A stretch of DNA of 64,000 nt, taken from NCBI GenBank assembly GCA_039888615.1, contig JBDQQS010000001.1; one strand, written 5' to 3'. Origin of the DNA: Flavimaribacter sp039888615 (GTDB taxonomy: Bacteria; Pseudomonadota; Alphaproteobacteria; Rhizobiales; Rhizobiaceae). Each line of letters opens with the position of its first letter. Position 1 is the stretch's first letter. Shown here one piece after another: positions 51,162 to 59,989 of the stretch. The translations under genes were made by a program, and so were the position numbers. The notes under the pieces were generated by a model. The model was not told where the DNA came from, did no database searches, and saw only the letters and a program-made list of their open reading frames with translations.

Positions 51162-51987
51162 CGCGGCGGGTTCGGCAACGGGCGACGGAATCGTTCTTTC
51201 CGGTATCGAACAACTGTTCCGGACGAAGGATCAGGAAGTTCTGGCGCTGACCGAAATAGATCTCACGATCTCGGCCGGTGAGTTTCTGGTGCTGTTGGGG
51301 CCGTCCGGATGCGGCAAGACAACCCTGCTGCGCATCATCGCAGGCCTTCAGCAGCCGACGAGCGGCTCGGTTGAGGTCGGTGGAAACTCGCTGTGGCGCA
51401 ACGCCTCGCGCAATGACGCGGTTATGGCGGAGCTGGGCGTGGTCTTTCAGGAAGCGAACCTGTTTCCGTGGATGACTATCGAGGACAACATCGCATTGCC
51501 GCTGAAGCTCAGGGGCGTCGGCAAGTCGGAGCGCCGGAAGAGAGCGCGCGAATTGTGCGAGATGGTCGGCATAACCGGTTTCGAGAAGCGGTGGCCGCGG
51601 GAACTGTCCGGCGGCATGCGGCAGCGCGCGGCCATAGCGCGCGCCCTGAGTTGCCGGCCGAAGATCCTGCTGATGGACGAACCCTTCGGCGCGCTTGACG
51701 CGATGACGCGCGATCAGATGAACAGCGAATTGCAGCGGATCTGGATGGACAGCGGCTGCACCGTCATTCTGGTCACCCATTCCATCCGCGAAGCCGTGTT
51801 CCTCGCCGATCGCGTGCTCCTTCTATCACCGCGTCCGGGGCGCATGGACACGATCCGCGACATACCGATCGCGCGACCGCGCGACATTTACGTCCAGTCG
51901 ACGGCGGAATTCCAGGAAATCGAAACGGATTTGCGCCGGCGTCTCGACACGTTTGGTGAAACCACTGACGAAGGGAGCGGATCGTGA
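51154..51987 (+). CDS. ABC transporter ATPase (SsuB/TauB type)
   Basis: This 277-residue ATPase has Walker A GPSGCGKTT, Q-loop FQEANLFPWMTIEDNIALPL, signature LSGGMRQR, Walker B ILLMDEPFGALDAMTRD and H-loop VILVTHSIREAVFLADRV, which fits the nitrate/sulfonate/taurine group. ATG at 51154 is favoured over 51145 (both in frame). It overlaps the isochorismatase stop and, at its end, the permease start (GTGATGA). Confidence 0.92.
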   Translation: MSDAAGSATGDGIVLSGIEQLFRTKDQEVLALTEIDLTISAGEFLVLLGPSGCGKTTLLRIIAGLQQPTSGSVEVGGNSLWRNASRNDAVMAELGVVFQEANLFPWMTIEDNIALPLKLRGVGKSERRKRARELCEMVGITGFEKRWPRELSGGMRQRAAIARALSCRPKILLMDEPFGALDAMTRDQMNSELQRIWMDSGCTVILVTHSIREAVFLADRVLLLSPRPGRMDTIRDIPIARPRDIYVQSTAEFQEIETDLRRRLDTFGETTDEGSGS

Positions 51988-52757
51988 TGACCGGCAAGTT
52001 GAAATGGCTGATCACGCCTGGTGTTCTCCTGGGTCTTGTTCTCCTGTGGGAAGCCTATGTGGTGGCGTTCAACGTTTCCCCCTTCATTCTGCCGCCTCCG
52101 GGCGAGGTGTGGGATTCGCTCGTCATCCTTCTCGGTGAGCCCAAGACCTACTGGAACATGTGGGTGACGCTCTTCGAGACGGTCGCCGGCTTCGTGATTG
52201 CGGTCATTCTTGGCGTGTTCTTCGGCGGCGTGTTCGGCAAGGTGCGTGTCCTCGAACAGGCTCTCAATCCGCTGATCGTCGGACTTCAGGTCATGCCGAA
52301 GGTGGCGCTGATTCCGCTGTTTATCGTCTGGTTTGGTTTCGGCATGACGTCGAAGGTCGTTCTCGCCGCGGTCATCGCCTTCTTCCCGATCATGACCAAC
52401 ACGATTCTCGGCATCAAATCCGTCGATCCTGGTCACCGCGACGTCATGAAGTGCCTGAACGCCGGCGCCTGGGCGACGTTCCGCAATGTCGAACTGCCAA
52501 ACGCCCTTCCGTATATTCTCACCGGCATGGAAGTCGGCATCGTGCTCGCCACGATCGGCGCCATTGTCGGCGAATATCTCGGCGGCAGCGAGGGCCTCGG
52601 CTACATGGCCGTCGCCACGCTCAACGCCTTCGACGTGAAGGCGATGTTCGCCGTCATTCTCATCCTGACCGTCCTCGGCCTCGTCCTGTACTTCCTGGTG
52701 GTGTTTCTCCGCCGGTTCGTCACGCCCTGGCACGAGTCGGTCGCCAACCGGAAATAG
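51984..52757 (+). CDS. ABC transporter permease (SsuC/TauC type)
   Basis: This 257-residue permease has six helices, FILPPPGEVWDSL near the N-terminus, and an EAA loop with VMKCLNAGAWATFRNVELPNALPYILTGMEVGI. GAIVGEYLGGSEGLGYMAVATLNAFD is the standard C-terminal segment. It completes the importer with the proteins at 49525 and 51154. It starts in the ATPase stop; the next gene follows after 19 bp with SD GCGAGGAAAG. Confidence 0.93.
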   Translation: MMTGKLKWLITPGVLLGLVLLWEAYVVAFNVSPFILPPPGEVWDSLVILLGEPKTYWNMWVTLFETVAGFVIAVILGVFFGGVFGKVRVLEQALNPLIVGLQVMPKVALIPLFIVWFGFGMTSKVVLAAVIAFFPIMTNTILGIKSVDPGHRDVMKCLNAGAWATFRNVELPNALPYILTGMEVGIVLATIGAIVGEYLGGSEGLGYMAVATLNAFDVKAMFAVILILTVLGLVLYFLVVFLRRFVTPWHESVANRK

Positions 52758-52776
52758 CAAGCGAGGAAAGTCGACA

Positions 52777-53628
52777 ATGGCTCCGATCATCGATGTGAGC
52801 GTGAATTTCAAGCCGCACAAGGAACTGAAGCTGTACGATGTCCTGGGCATCGATCGCGATACGATGATGCCGGTCGATCCGGAAGGCTACATCGCCAAGA
52901 TGGACGAAAACGGCGTGGCGATGGCGGGGCTTATCGCAAACGTGGTGCAGAATGGCGTGCACGGAGAGTTGCTGGCGACCCATGTCGACGAGGTCTATCC
53001 CGTCCTGCAGAAATATCCGGATCGCTTCTTCGGCTGGTGCGGCATCAATCCGCTCGGCGGCATGGATACGTTGCGCTACATCGAATACGCGGTGAAGGAA
53101 CTGGGCTTTAAGGGCGTACACGTCTATCCGCACTGGTTCGGTGTGCCGATCAACGACCGCACCTACTGGCCGATCTACGCCAAATGCTGCGAACTGGATG
53201 TGCCGATCACGCTGCAGGTCGGACGGCAGTCGCCGCGATCCGGCGGCAAGCTTTGCGGTCGTCCGGTATGGATCGAGGACGCGGCGTTCGAATTTCCGGA
53301 ACTCAAGTTGATCGGACTGCACATCGGCATTCCGTTCGATTTCGAAATGACGAGCGCGGCGATGTCCTACGAGAATGTCTTCATCATCGCCGACGCGCAT
53401 CCGCCATCCTCCTGGTCGCCGCATTTTGTCGACTACCTTTCCCGACCGTCCCTTGCGAACAAGGACGGAATCAAGAAAGTAATGTGGGGAACAGACTGGC
53501 CGGTGCAGGAACTTGGCCAGTCGATCAGCGAAGTCAGGGCGCTCGATATTTCGGAAGAATCGATGGAAGGCCTGCTGGGCGCCAACGCGGTGCGGATTCT
53601 GAACCTCGACGTTCCGGCCGGAGCATGA
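52777..53628 (+). CDS. amidohydrolase-2 family protein lacking the HxH motif (second copy)
   Basis: This 283-residue relative of the protein at 44939 has LQKYPDRFFGWCGINPLGGMDTLRYIEYAVKELGFKGVHVYPHWFGVPINDRTYWPIYAKC and FPELKLIGLHIGIPF in common positions, then AHPPSSWSPHFVDYL and KVMWGTDWPVQEL. Its N-terminal motif is Asp6-VSV-Asn10 where DxHxH is expected (His positions are Ser8 and Asn10). Thus both copies share V-N but lack both His ligands. It probably acts on the same or a related intermediate as its relative. Confidence 0.82.
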   Translation: MAPIIDVSVNFKPHKELKLYDVLGIDRDTMMPVDPEGYIAKMDENGVAMAGLIANVVQNGVHGELLATHVDEVYPVLQKYPDRFFGWCGINPLGGMDTLRYIEYAVKELGFKGVHVYPHWFGVPINDRTYWPIYAKCCELDVPITLQVGRQSPRSGGKLCGRPVWIEDAAFEFPELKLIGLHIGIPFDFEMTSAAMSYENVFIIADAHPPSSWSPHFVDYLSRPSLANKDGIKKVMWGTDWPVQELGQSISEVRALDISEESMEGLLGANAVRILNLDVPAGA

Positions 53629-53644
53629 AAAGCGACAGGACGCG

Positions 53645-54478
53645 ATGATAGATCATCCGGCGGACGCCACCGCCAGACATTCCCTGCACGAGATCCCGAC
53701 GCCTCTCTATCACCAGATCCAGCTGGTGCTCAGAGAGCGGATCGAGCAGGGCTATTACGGGCGGAGCGGGAACCTGCCGAGTGAGCAGGATCTCAGCCGG
53801 GAGTTCGATGTGTCGCGCATCACGGTGTCGCGCGCCATTCGCGAACTGGTTTCTCAAGGCCTGGTCCAGCGCCGTCGCGGCGCCGGAACGCGCATCATCC
53901 CGCAGAACATTCCCGGACCCATTTCCGCAGATATCGACGATCTCATCGAGACGCTGAACGAGATCGGCGAGAGTACGGAAGTCAGGGTCCTGGAATTCGG
54001 TTTTGTCATGCCGAGCCCCGATGTCCAGTCCGAACTGCAGGTCGGGCCAAACGACATGGTGCAGCGGGCGGTCCGCGTTCGCAGCAGCAAGGGCGCTCCC
54101 TTTTCCTATCTGACCAGCTACATACCCGGCGATATCGGCAAGGCGTTTGACGAGGCGGATCTTGCCGTGACGTCGCTCATGCGATTGCTGGAAAAGAATG
54201 GCGTGAAAATTGGTAGCGCGCGACAGAGTTTCAGCGCGGCGCTCGCCGATCCCCAGGTCGGCGCGGCGCTTGATTTGCCGGTCGGTTCTCCCCTCCTTGC
54301 TCTCACGCGAACCGTTTACGGGCGCGACGGCGCGCCGGTCGAATACCTGCGTTCACTCTATCGACCGGATCGATACCAGTACCGGATGACGATGGAGCGT
54401 GAAAAAACAGGGGGCGAGCAATGGTCGACAATGGATCGGGATCTGACCGTCATCCAGGGCAACAGACGGGACAGCTGA
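53645..54478 (+). CDS. GntR-family regulator, HutC type (UTRA domain)
   Basis: This 277-residue regulator has a winged helix at about 18-85 (PLYHQIQLVLRERIEQGYYG, NLPSEQDLSREFDVSRITVSRAIRELVSQGLVQRRRGAGTRI) and a UTRA ligand domain (FGFVMPSPDVQSELQVGPNDMVQRAVRVRSSKGAPFSYLTSYIP to GAPVEYLRSLYRPDRYQYRMTM). It is the last gene of the operon from 48623, 16 bp after the amidohydrolase gene. It converges with the leuD-like gene after a 3-bp gap. Confidence 0.9.
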   Translation: MIDHPADATARHSLHEIPTPLYHQIQLVLRERIEQGYYGRSGNLPSEQDLSREFDVSRITVSRAIRELVSQGLVQRRRGAGTRIIPQNIPGPISADIDDLIETLNEIGESTEVRVLEFGFVMPSPDVQSELQVGPNDMVQRAVRVRSSKGAPFSYLTSYIPGDIGKAFDEADLAVTSLMRLLEKNGVKIGSARQSFSAALADPQVGAALDLPVGSPLLALTRTVYGRDGAPVEYLRSLYRPDRYQYRMTMEREKTGGEQWSTMDRDLTVIQGNRRDS

Positions 54479-54481
54479 GCA

Positions 54482-55084
54482 CTACCGCTGCGCGGGCACG
54501 AGCCAGGGCCGTCTGTGCATGTCCCGGTCGGAAAATGCGTCAATCATTGTCTTGCGAGACAGGGTAAGGTCGACGTCCTCCCAGCCATTGAGGAGTTTTT
54601 CGCGTTTCACCGGGTTGATCTCGAAGGCGATGCGCTGGCTGGCCGCATGGATCGTGCAGTCGCGAAGGTCGACAGTGACGTCTCCCTCCGCCGCCAGCAG
54701 AAACTCCACATCGTCTTCGGCCGCCTGGGCGGTCAAGAGTCCATTATTGGCGGCGTTGTTCGAAAAGATGTCGCCAAAGCTCGGCGCGATCACGCATCGA
54801 AAACCATGGTCGACGAGTGCGTAGACGGCGCCCTCGCGCGAGGATCCTCCGCCGAAATTACGACGCGCCACCAACACCTGTGCGCCTTTGGCCTCAGGGG
54901 CGTTTAACGCAAAGTCCGGCCGCAGATTGCCGTCATCATCGCGCGAAAGATCGTGGAGCAGGAAGTCGCCATAGCCATCGGAGCGCGGTTGGCTCATGAA
55001 GCGCGCTGGCAGCAGTTGGTCCGTATCGACATTCGAGAGCGGAAGCCTGACGGCGGCGGAAGCAATTGCGGTGAAGGGCGTCAT
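54482..55084 (-). CDS. leuD: LeuD-like small subunit of an isopropylmalate isomerase-type hydro-lyase
   Basis: This 200-residue swivel-domain protein has LPLSNVDTDQLLPARFMSQPRSDGYGDFLLHDL and VLVARRNFGGGSSREGAVYALVDHGFRCVIAPSFGDIFSNNAANNGLL. Housekeeping LeuD reads NFGCGSSREHAPWAL; here Gly replaces Cys, Gly replaces His and Val-Tyr replaces Pro-Trp, so the substrate pocket differs. It overlaps the leuC-like gene by 4 bp. No leuB is nearby, which argues for a catabolic isomerase or dehydratase rather than leucine synthesis. Confidence 0.82.
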   Translation of the reverse strand: MTPFTAIASAAVRLPLSNVDTDQLLPARFMSQPRSDGYGDFLLHDLSRDDDGNLRPDFALNAPEAKGAQVLVARRNFGGGSSREGAVYALVDHGFRCVIAPSFGDIFSNNAANNGLLTAQAAEDDVEFLLAAEGDVTVDLRDCTIHAASQRIAFEINPVKREKLLNGWEDVDLTLSRKTMIDAFSDRDMHRRPWLVPAQR

Positions 55085-56487
55085 GCGGCCGTCCCGGTTT
55101 CGAGTTTGCGCAGATCGGTCAGATGCCCGGTGACGGCCGCCGCCGCCGCCATGGCGGGCGACATGAGATGCGTGCGCGCGCCCGGACCCTGTCGACCGCG
55201 GAAATTGCGGTTGGTCGTCGACGCGCAGCGCTCGCCGGGGCCCACCAGATCGCCGTTCATGCCGACGCACATCGAACAGCCCGCTTCGACCCATTCGAGC
55301 CCGGCGTCGACAAAAATACGATCGAGACCCTCCTGCTCGGCGCGAGCCTTGATCAGACTCGACCCTGGCGAGACCAAGCCCGGCACCACGGCCTTGCGGC
55401 CGGCCAGAACCTTCGCCGCCGCGCGTAAATCCTCGATCCTCGAATTGGTGCAAGAACCGATGAAAACACGGTCGACGGCGATATCTTCTATCAGCTGTCC
55501 GGGGCGCAGTCCCATATAGTCTAGGGCCTCGCGCTGATGCTGGGCTTTCGCCTGGTCACTCGTTTTGGCGGGATCAGGCAGGCTGGCGGTCACCGGCAGG
55601 GCGTCCTCCGGACTCGTGCCCCAGGTGACCGTCGGAGTGAGGCTGGACGCATCGAGCGAGACTTCGCTGTCGAACGCGGCGTCCGGATCGGAATAGAGCG
55701 TTCGCCAGTGTTCAGTGGCGTTTTCGAGCAGCGCTGCGGCCGGCGCGAGCGGTCGAGACCGGATCCATTCGAAGGTTGTCTCGTCGGGCGCCACCATGCC
55801 GCAGCGCGCGCCGCTCTCGATCGAGAGATTGCAGAGTGTGAGCCGACCTTCCATGGATAGCGAGCGGATCGCCGAGCCGGCGTATTCGAGCGCGTGACCA
55901 CGCGCGCCGTCAGCGCCCACCTTGGCGATGATGTTGAGCGCGATATCCTTCGCCGAAACGCCTTCGGGCAACGCGCCATCCACTGTGACGCGCATCTGTT
56001 TAGGCTTCATCTGCCACAGCGTCTGCGTCATGAGGACATGCGCCGCCTCGGAGGCGCCGATGCCGAACGCAATCGCGCCGAAAGCGCCGTGTGTCGAGGT
56101 GTGACTGTCGCCGCAGACGAGTGTCAGGCCGGGAAGGGTAAGTCCCTGTTCCGGTCCGACGACATGCACGATGCCCTGGCGCGGATCATCCAGTCCGAAA
56201 AGTTCAATATTGTGTTTGGCGCAGTTGTTTTCGAGCCGGCCCAGCATCGTGCGGATATCATCCGCGAAGTCTTCGCGTCGGCGGGTGCGCACCGGCACGT
56301 AATGGTCGGCCACGCCGAATGTCAGGTCCGGCCTTGCGGCTTTCGCTTCGCGTGACTTGAGCTTGGCGAAGGCGTGATGCGATCCTTCGTGAACGAAATG
56401 CCGGTCGATCCATAAAAGATCCTCGCCGTCCTCCCGTGTGACGACGACATGTTCGTTCCAGACCTTGTCAAACAGTGTAAGGGGCAT
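55081..56487 (-). CDS. leuC: LeuC-like large subunit (4Fe-4S hydro-lyase)
   Basis: This 468-residue aconitase-superfamily protein has cluster ligands Cys346 (GSCTNSR), Cys404 and Cys407 (AGCSMCVGMNGD). LLWIDRHFVHEGSHHAFAKL and VCGDSHTSTHGAFGAIAFGIGASEAAHVL are typical. The normal HLVHEVTSPQAFEGL segment reads HFVHEGSHHAFAKL, again a change near the active site. It stereospecifically hydrates or dehydrates a 2- or 3-hydroxy dicarboxylic acid. It could serve the citramalate/dimethylmaleate/isopropylmalate type of intermediate. The ohr gene lies 13 bp upstream in the same direction. Confidence 0.85.
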   Translation of the reverse strand: MPLTLFDKVWNEHVVVTREDGEDLLWIDRHFVHEGSHHAFAKLKSREAKAARPDLTFGVADHYVPVRTRRREDFADDIRTMLGRLENNCAKHNIELFGLDDPRQGIVHVVGPEQGLTLPGLTLVCGDSHTSTHGAFGAIAFGIGASEAAHVLMTQTLWQMKPKQMRVTVDGALPEGVSAKDIALNIIAKVGADGARGHALEYAGSAIRSLSMEGRLTLCNLSIESGARCGMVAPDETTFEWIRSRPLAPAAALLENATEHWRTLYSDPDAAFDSEVSLDASSLTPTVTWGTSPEDALPVTASLPDPAKTSDQAKAQHQREALDYMGLRPGQLIEDIAVDRVFIGSCTNSRIEDLRAAAKVLAGRKAVVPGLVSPGSSLIKARAEQEGLDRIFVDAGLEWVEAGCSMCVGMNGDLVGPGERCASTTNRNFRGRQGPGARTHLMSPAMAAAAAVTGHLTDLRKLETGTAA

Positions 56488-56500
56488 TCAACCTCGATTT

Positions 56501-56923
56501 TCAGTCGGTCAGCGTAATATTGACTGGAATATTTCCGCGCGTTGCGTTTGAATAGGGACACATGGCGTGCGCCTTTTCCAACAACTTCTCGGCGGTGTCC
56601 CGGTCGACGTCCGGAATGGTCACGGTCATTTCAACGGCCAGACCATATCCCGGTTTGTCCTCGTTCGGACCGATCGAAACCTTGGCGACGGCCTCCGGCG
56701 TGCCGATCGTTGTTTTCTCCATCTGTGCGATGACGCCAAGCGTCGACACGAAACAGGCCGCATAGCCGCAGGCGAACAATTGCTCCGGATTGGTGCCTCC
56801 TTCTCCCGGGCCTCCCATCTCCTTAGGCTTCACAAGCGTCAGGTCGAGCGCGCCGTCAGGCGTAGAGGCGGCGCCTGTTCGTCCGCCGACGGCCTTGCCT
56901 TCTGCTGTATATAAGATCTTCAT
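56501..56923 (-). CDS. ohr: organic hydroperoxide resistance protein Ohr
   Basis: This 140-residue OsmC/Ohr-family peroxidase begins KILYTAEGKAVGGRTGAASTPDGALDLTLVKPKEMGG. It has the two redox Cys residues, one in FACGYAACFVSTL and one in CPYSNATRGNIPVNI, plus the Glu/Arg neighbours, so it is complete. It reduces organic hydroperoxides with lipoylated proteins. Its stop and start overlap or adjoin the epimerase (56920) and leuC-like genes. No OhrR regulator is present, so it follows the control of this operon, perhaps protecting the Fe-S enzymes on either side. Confidence 0.92.
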   Translation of the reverse strand: MKILYTAEGKAVGGRTGAASTPDGALDLTLVKPKEMGGPGEGGTNPEQLFACGYAACFVSTLGVIAQMEKTTIGTPEAVAKVSIGPNEDKPGYGLAVEMTVTIPDVDRDTAEKLLEKAHAMCPYSNATRGNIPVNITLTD

Positions 56924-57921
56924 TTTGGAACTCCATCCGGTGTCGTTTGCCGGACCATTCCCTGGCCGGCGTTGGTGTCGAGCCAGGCCGCGTAATCCGC
57001 GCAGGCCTCTGCAGGCGTCATGAACTGAAAGCCGAAATCCTCCGCAAAGCGCGCGCCGCTTACAGGATTCCGGGATTTCGAAAGATCGTCATTATAGGCA
57101 ACCTCCAACGGGTCTTCGCGCTCGATATGGCCGGGCTCCACGCCCATGGCCGCGCAAAGCAAATGCGGCGTCCAGACCGCGCCGAGGCTCAGATTGTAGA
57201 TCCTGTGGGGCAGGGTCTCAGCCTGGAGCAGGATTTCCAGGCACTTTGCGATGTCGCGGCCTGACGTCCAGTCGCGCGCGCCGCCGTCCGGAAGACGGAT
57301 CGACTCTTTCCGCTTGATCCGCATGGCGACCTGCCAGGGCGGCGAAAGCGTTTCGCGCACGCCCGTATCGTGTTCCCATGGTCCAAACAGCGCGGTGATG
57401 CGCGCGCACGCCGTTTCAAGTCCACGGCTACGTCCAGCTTCCGCGACCAGCAATTCGCTGGCGAGCTTCGAATAGCCGTAGAGCCCGGCGGGAGCCGTCT
57501 CCGTTGCTTCCGCAACCGGGCCCGCAAAAGGCGCCGGGCCGTACACCGCGGAGGAGGAGGGGTAGACGAAGCGGCGGACGCCTGCCTGAGCGGCCTCCTC
57601 GAGCAGGATCTGCGTTGAAAGCGTGTTGACCGAAAGCGTCCGTTCGGCCGACGCCAGCCTGGCCTGTGGTCCAAGCGTGATGGCGGCGGCGTGAAGCACG
57701 GCTTCGGGCCGGAAAGCGCTAAGGGCCTCGCAGACGGCGGAGCGGTCGCGAACATCCGCGGTGACGATCTCCAGAGAACCGGGCAGAGGCGCGAATGCGT
57801 GGAGGGCGACTGGTTCCAGCGGACGATCGCTTATGGCGCACACGTTGTGGCCGCTCGAAAGAAGCCGTTCGAGAAGATTAATCCCCAGGAAGCCCCCGGC
57901 GCCGGTGACGAGCATTTTCAT
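56920..57921 (-). CDS. NAD-dependent epimerase/dehydratase (extended SDR)
   Basis: This 333-residue SDR has the Rossmann motif TGAGGFLG near the N-terminus, AVLHAAAITLGP, FVYPSSSAVYGPAPFAGPV, and the catalytic YGYSK. A sugar-type GARDWTSGRDIAKCLEILLQ segment is present. It overlaps the flavin oxidoreductase gene (ATGA at 57918-57921) and the ohr gene. It probably oxidises or epimerises a sugar or a hydroxy intermediate of this pathway. Confidence 0.88.
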   Translation of the reverse strand: MKMLVTGAGGFLGINLLERLLSSGHNVCAISDRPLEPVALHAFAPLPGSLEIVTADVRDRSAVCEALSAFRPEAVLHAAAITLGPQARLASAERTLSVNTLSTQILLEEAAQAGVRRFVYPSSSAVYGPAPFAGPVAEATETAPAGLYGYSKLASELLVAEAGRSRGLETACARITALFGPWEHDTGVRETLSPPWQVAMRIKRKESIRLPDGGARDWTSGRDIAKCLEILLQAETLPHRIYNLSLGAVWTPHLLCAAMGVEPGHIEREDPLEVAYNDDLSKSRNPVSGARFAEDFGFQFMTPAEACADYAAWLDTNAGQGMVRQTTPDGVPK

Positions 57922-59912
57922 GCGGCGGCTCCGGCAATTTCCCGGGCTGCGCGATGTCCGTGATAGACTGCTTCAAGAGCCGTTCTCGGCGCGTTGTTGT
58001 CCCCGATTTGCGTGACCGGTAGGCCGCGTTTGCGCAGTTCCAGATAGAGGCTCTGGTCGGCGTTGCGATGGGTCGCTCCGACTAATCCGCTAAACGACGC
58101 AACAGTCACTTCTCCGCAGGACAAATCTTCAACGGACAGGCATTTCCCGTCCCAGTGAACCGGTCTGCTCAAGGGACGCAAGCGCACGCCGAGTTCGCGC
58201 AGGCGGCGGAAATTCGCCAGTGTGGAATAGATGGTGGTTCTCCAGGCGATCGAGGCGGGGCTTGTGAAAACAGTAACCTTGCGGCCCAGAGACGCCAGAT
58301 GTTCGATCAGGGAAAGCGCCGTCCATTCGCCGGTCTGATCCCAGAAGGCGATTTCGTTTCCCAGTCGGTCGGGGGCGTCTAGTGCTTCCATCTGGGTGGC
58401 GATCGGTCCGTCGCCGGGTAAGTCCGGACGTGTCTCGTCGGCGCCGATTGCAAGCAGCACATGGTCTATGGCTTTTTTCGACGCAAATTCGACGATTATA
58501 TCGGCATCGGCGCGCACACCGAATTCCGGTGTAATTCCGTAGCGTTCCAGGCTCTTGGCCTGATAGTCGAGGAATTTGCTGAAATTGTTCCGCCGGGCAA
58601 GGCGCGGCGCCGCCGCCAACTGGCCGCCCAGTCCTTCCGAGGCTTCCCAGATCGTCGCCTCGTGACCGAAGGAGGCCAGGGTTGCAGCCGCTTCGCACCC
58701 GGCCGCGCCAGCGCCGACCACCAGGACCCGCTTTCGCCCGCCTGGGCTGCTATCGGGTTCGTCCCATTGGGCTTCCAGTCCGGCGCGCGGATTGACGAGG
58801 CACCGTATTGGCAGGTTGCGTTCGAGCATGCCGGCGCATCCCTGGTTACAGGCGATGCAGGGCCTTATCTCGTCGACGCGACCTTCGATGGATTTGCGGA
58901 CGATCGCCGGCTCGGCAAGATGGGCTCTGGCCATGCCGACTGCGTCGGCGGTCCCCGAGGCAATTACGGATTCGGCCTCTGAAAGACCTGTGAAACGGCA
59001 TACGGCGAAGACCGGTATCTCGTGTCCCGCCTCTCTGAGCGTCGAGCGTATTCCTGCTGGCAATTCGCGAAACGGCTCAGGATCCATGCCCATATCGGCC
59101 ATCTGCGTCGCCAGTGAGTAGCTACCGTGATAGGCGGCGTGGCTGACATTGAAGAAGTCGACGCGCGACGCCTTCGCAAGAGCAAGAGCCGCCTGTTCCG
59201 CCTCCGCCGGCTCCAGGCCTCCGTCGATATATTCACTGCCGGAAAGCCTTATGCCAAGACATAGATTCGGCCCTATAGCCTCGCGCACGGCCAGCAGAAC
59301 TGCGATCGGAAACCTGAGACGGTTTTCCAGCGAACCGCCATAGCGATCGTCGCGCTTGTTTGAGAGCGGCGAGATGAATTGCTGCAGGAGATGCCCATGC
59401 GCCATCTGCAGTTCAATGCCGTCGAAACCGGCCTCGACCAGGTTTTTGGCGGAGCGGACATGGCCGTCGATCACCGCTTCCATGTCGTATTCGTCCATCG
59501 GACGCGGCGGAAGCGCGGTGCCGGTCCAGGGGATGGGCGATGCGCCCCAGGACACAGTGCGCTCGAAGTCGCCCTCGACCTGTCTGCCCAGATGGATAAC
59601 CTGGCCGAGAATGCATGCGTCTTCGGCCTTTACCGCATCCGTGATGCGGCGAAACGGTTCGATGCAGGACGAATCGAAACCCTGCACGGCTTGCGGCCTG
59701 CCCAGCGAATTCAGGTGAATGCGTATGGATTCGAAGATGATTGCGCCGACGCCGCCCCTTGCGCGTTCACGATGATAGGCGAGATGGCGCTCGCTCGGCA
59801 GATGGTTCTCGCCGTAATTAGTGGTGTGGGCCGGAACGAAAATGCGATTCCGGAAGGTCAGCGGTCCGACGTTCAGAGGACTCATCACATGCGGAAAGTC
59901 GGTTTCAGTCAT
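57918..59912 (-). CDS. NADH:flavin oxidoreductase with 4Fe-4S and FAD/NAD domains (old yellow enzyme class)
   Basis: This 664-residue protein has an N-terminal FMN TIM barrel (1-340; PAHTTNYGENHLPSERHLAYHRERARGGVGAIIFE, GFDGIELQMAHGHLLQQFISPLSNKRDDRYGG) and a 4Fe-4S motif Cys352-x2-Cys355-x3-Cys359-x11-Cys371. A C-terminal FAD/NAD domain has the dinucleotide motif VVGAGAAGCEAA. The plan is that of 2,4-dienoyl-CoA reductase and trimethylamine dehydrogenase. It probably reduces an activated C=C or demethylates an amine. It is the first gene of the minus-strand operon, divergent from the HutC regulator at 60053. Confidence 0.9.
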   Translation of the reverse strand: MTETDFPHVMSPLNVGPLTFRNRIFVPAHTTNYGENHLPSERHLAYHRERARGGVGAIIFESIRIHLNSLGRPQAVQGFDSSCIEPFRRITDAVKAEDACILGQVIHLGRQVEGDFERTVSWGASPIPWTGTALPPRPMDEYDMEAVIDGHVRSAKNLVEAGFDGIELQMAHGHLLQQFISPLSNKRDDRYGGSLENRLRFPIAVLLAVREAIGPNLCLGIRLSGSEYIDGGLEPAEAEQAALALAKASRVDFFNVSHAAYHGSYSLATQMADMGMDPEPFRELPAGIRSTLREAGHEIPVFAVCRFTGLSEAESVIASGTADAVGMARAHLAEPAIVRKSIEGRVDEIRPCIACNQGCAGMLERNLPIRCLVNPRAGLEAQWDEPDSSPGGRKRVLVVGAGAAGCEAAATLASFGHEATIWEASEGLGGQLAAAPRLARRNNFSKFLDYQAKSLERYGITPEFGVRADADIIVEFASKKAIDHVLLAIGADETRPDLPGDGPIATQMEALDAPDRLGNEIAFWDQTGEWTALSLIEHLASLGRKVTVFTSPASIAWRTTIYSTLANFRRLRELGVRLRPLSRPVHWDGKCLSVEDLSCGEVTVASFSGLVGATHRNADQSLYLELRKRGLPVTQIGDNNAPRTALEAVYHGHRAAREIAGAAA

Positions 59913-59989
59913 GGCTCCCTGCTGCTGCGCTGCCAGTCCTCGCCACGAAAATTGTCTGGAAATTTACAGAATCCGGCGTGGCGTTCTCG

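Noticed and set aside
51888..52850. 320-codon open frame opposite the SsuC-type permease gene
   Set aside because: The translation is an Asp/Glu/His-rich product expected from the complement of hydrophobic codons. The permease is certain.
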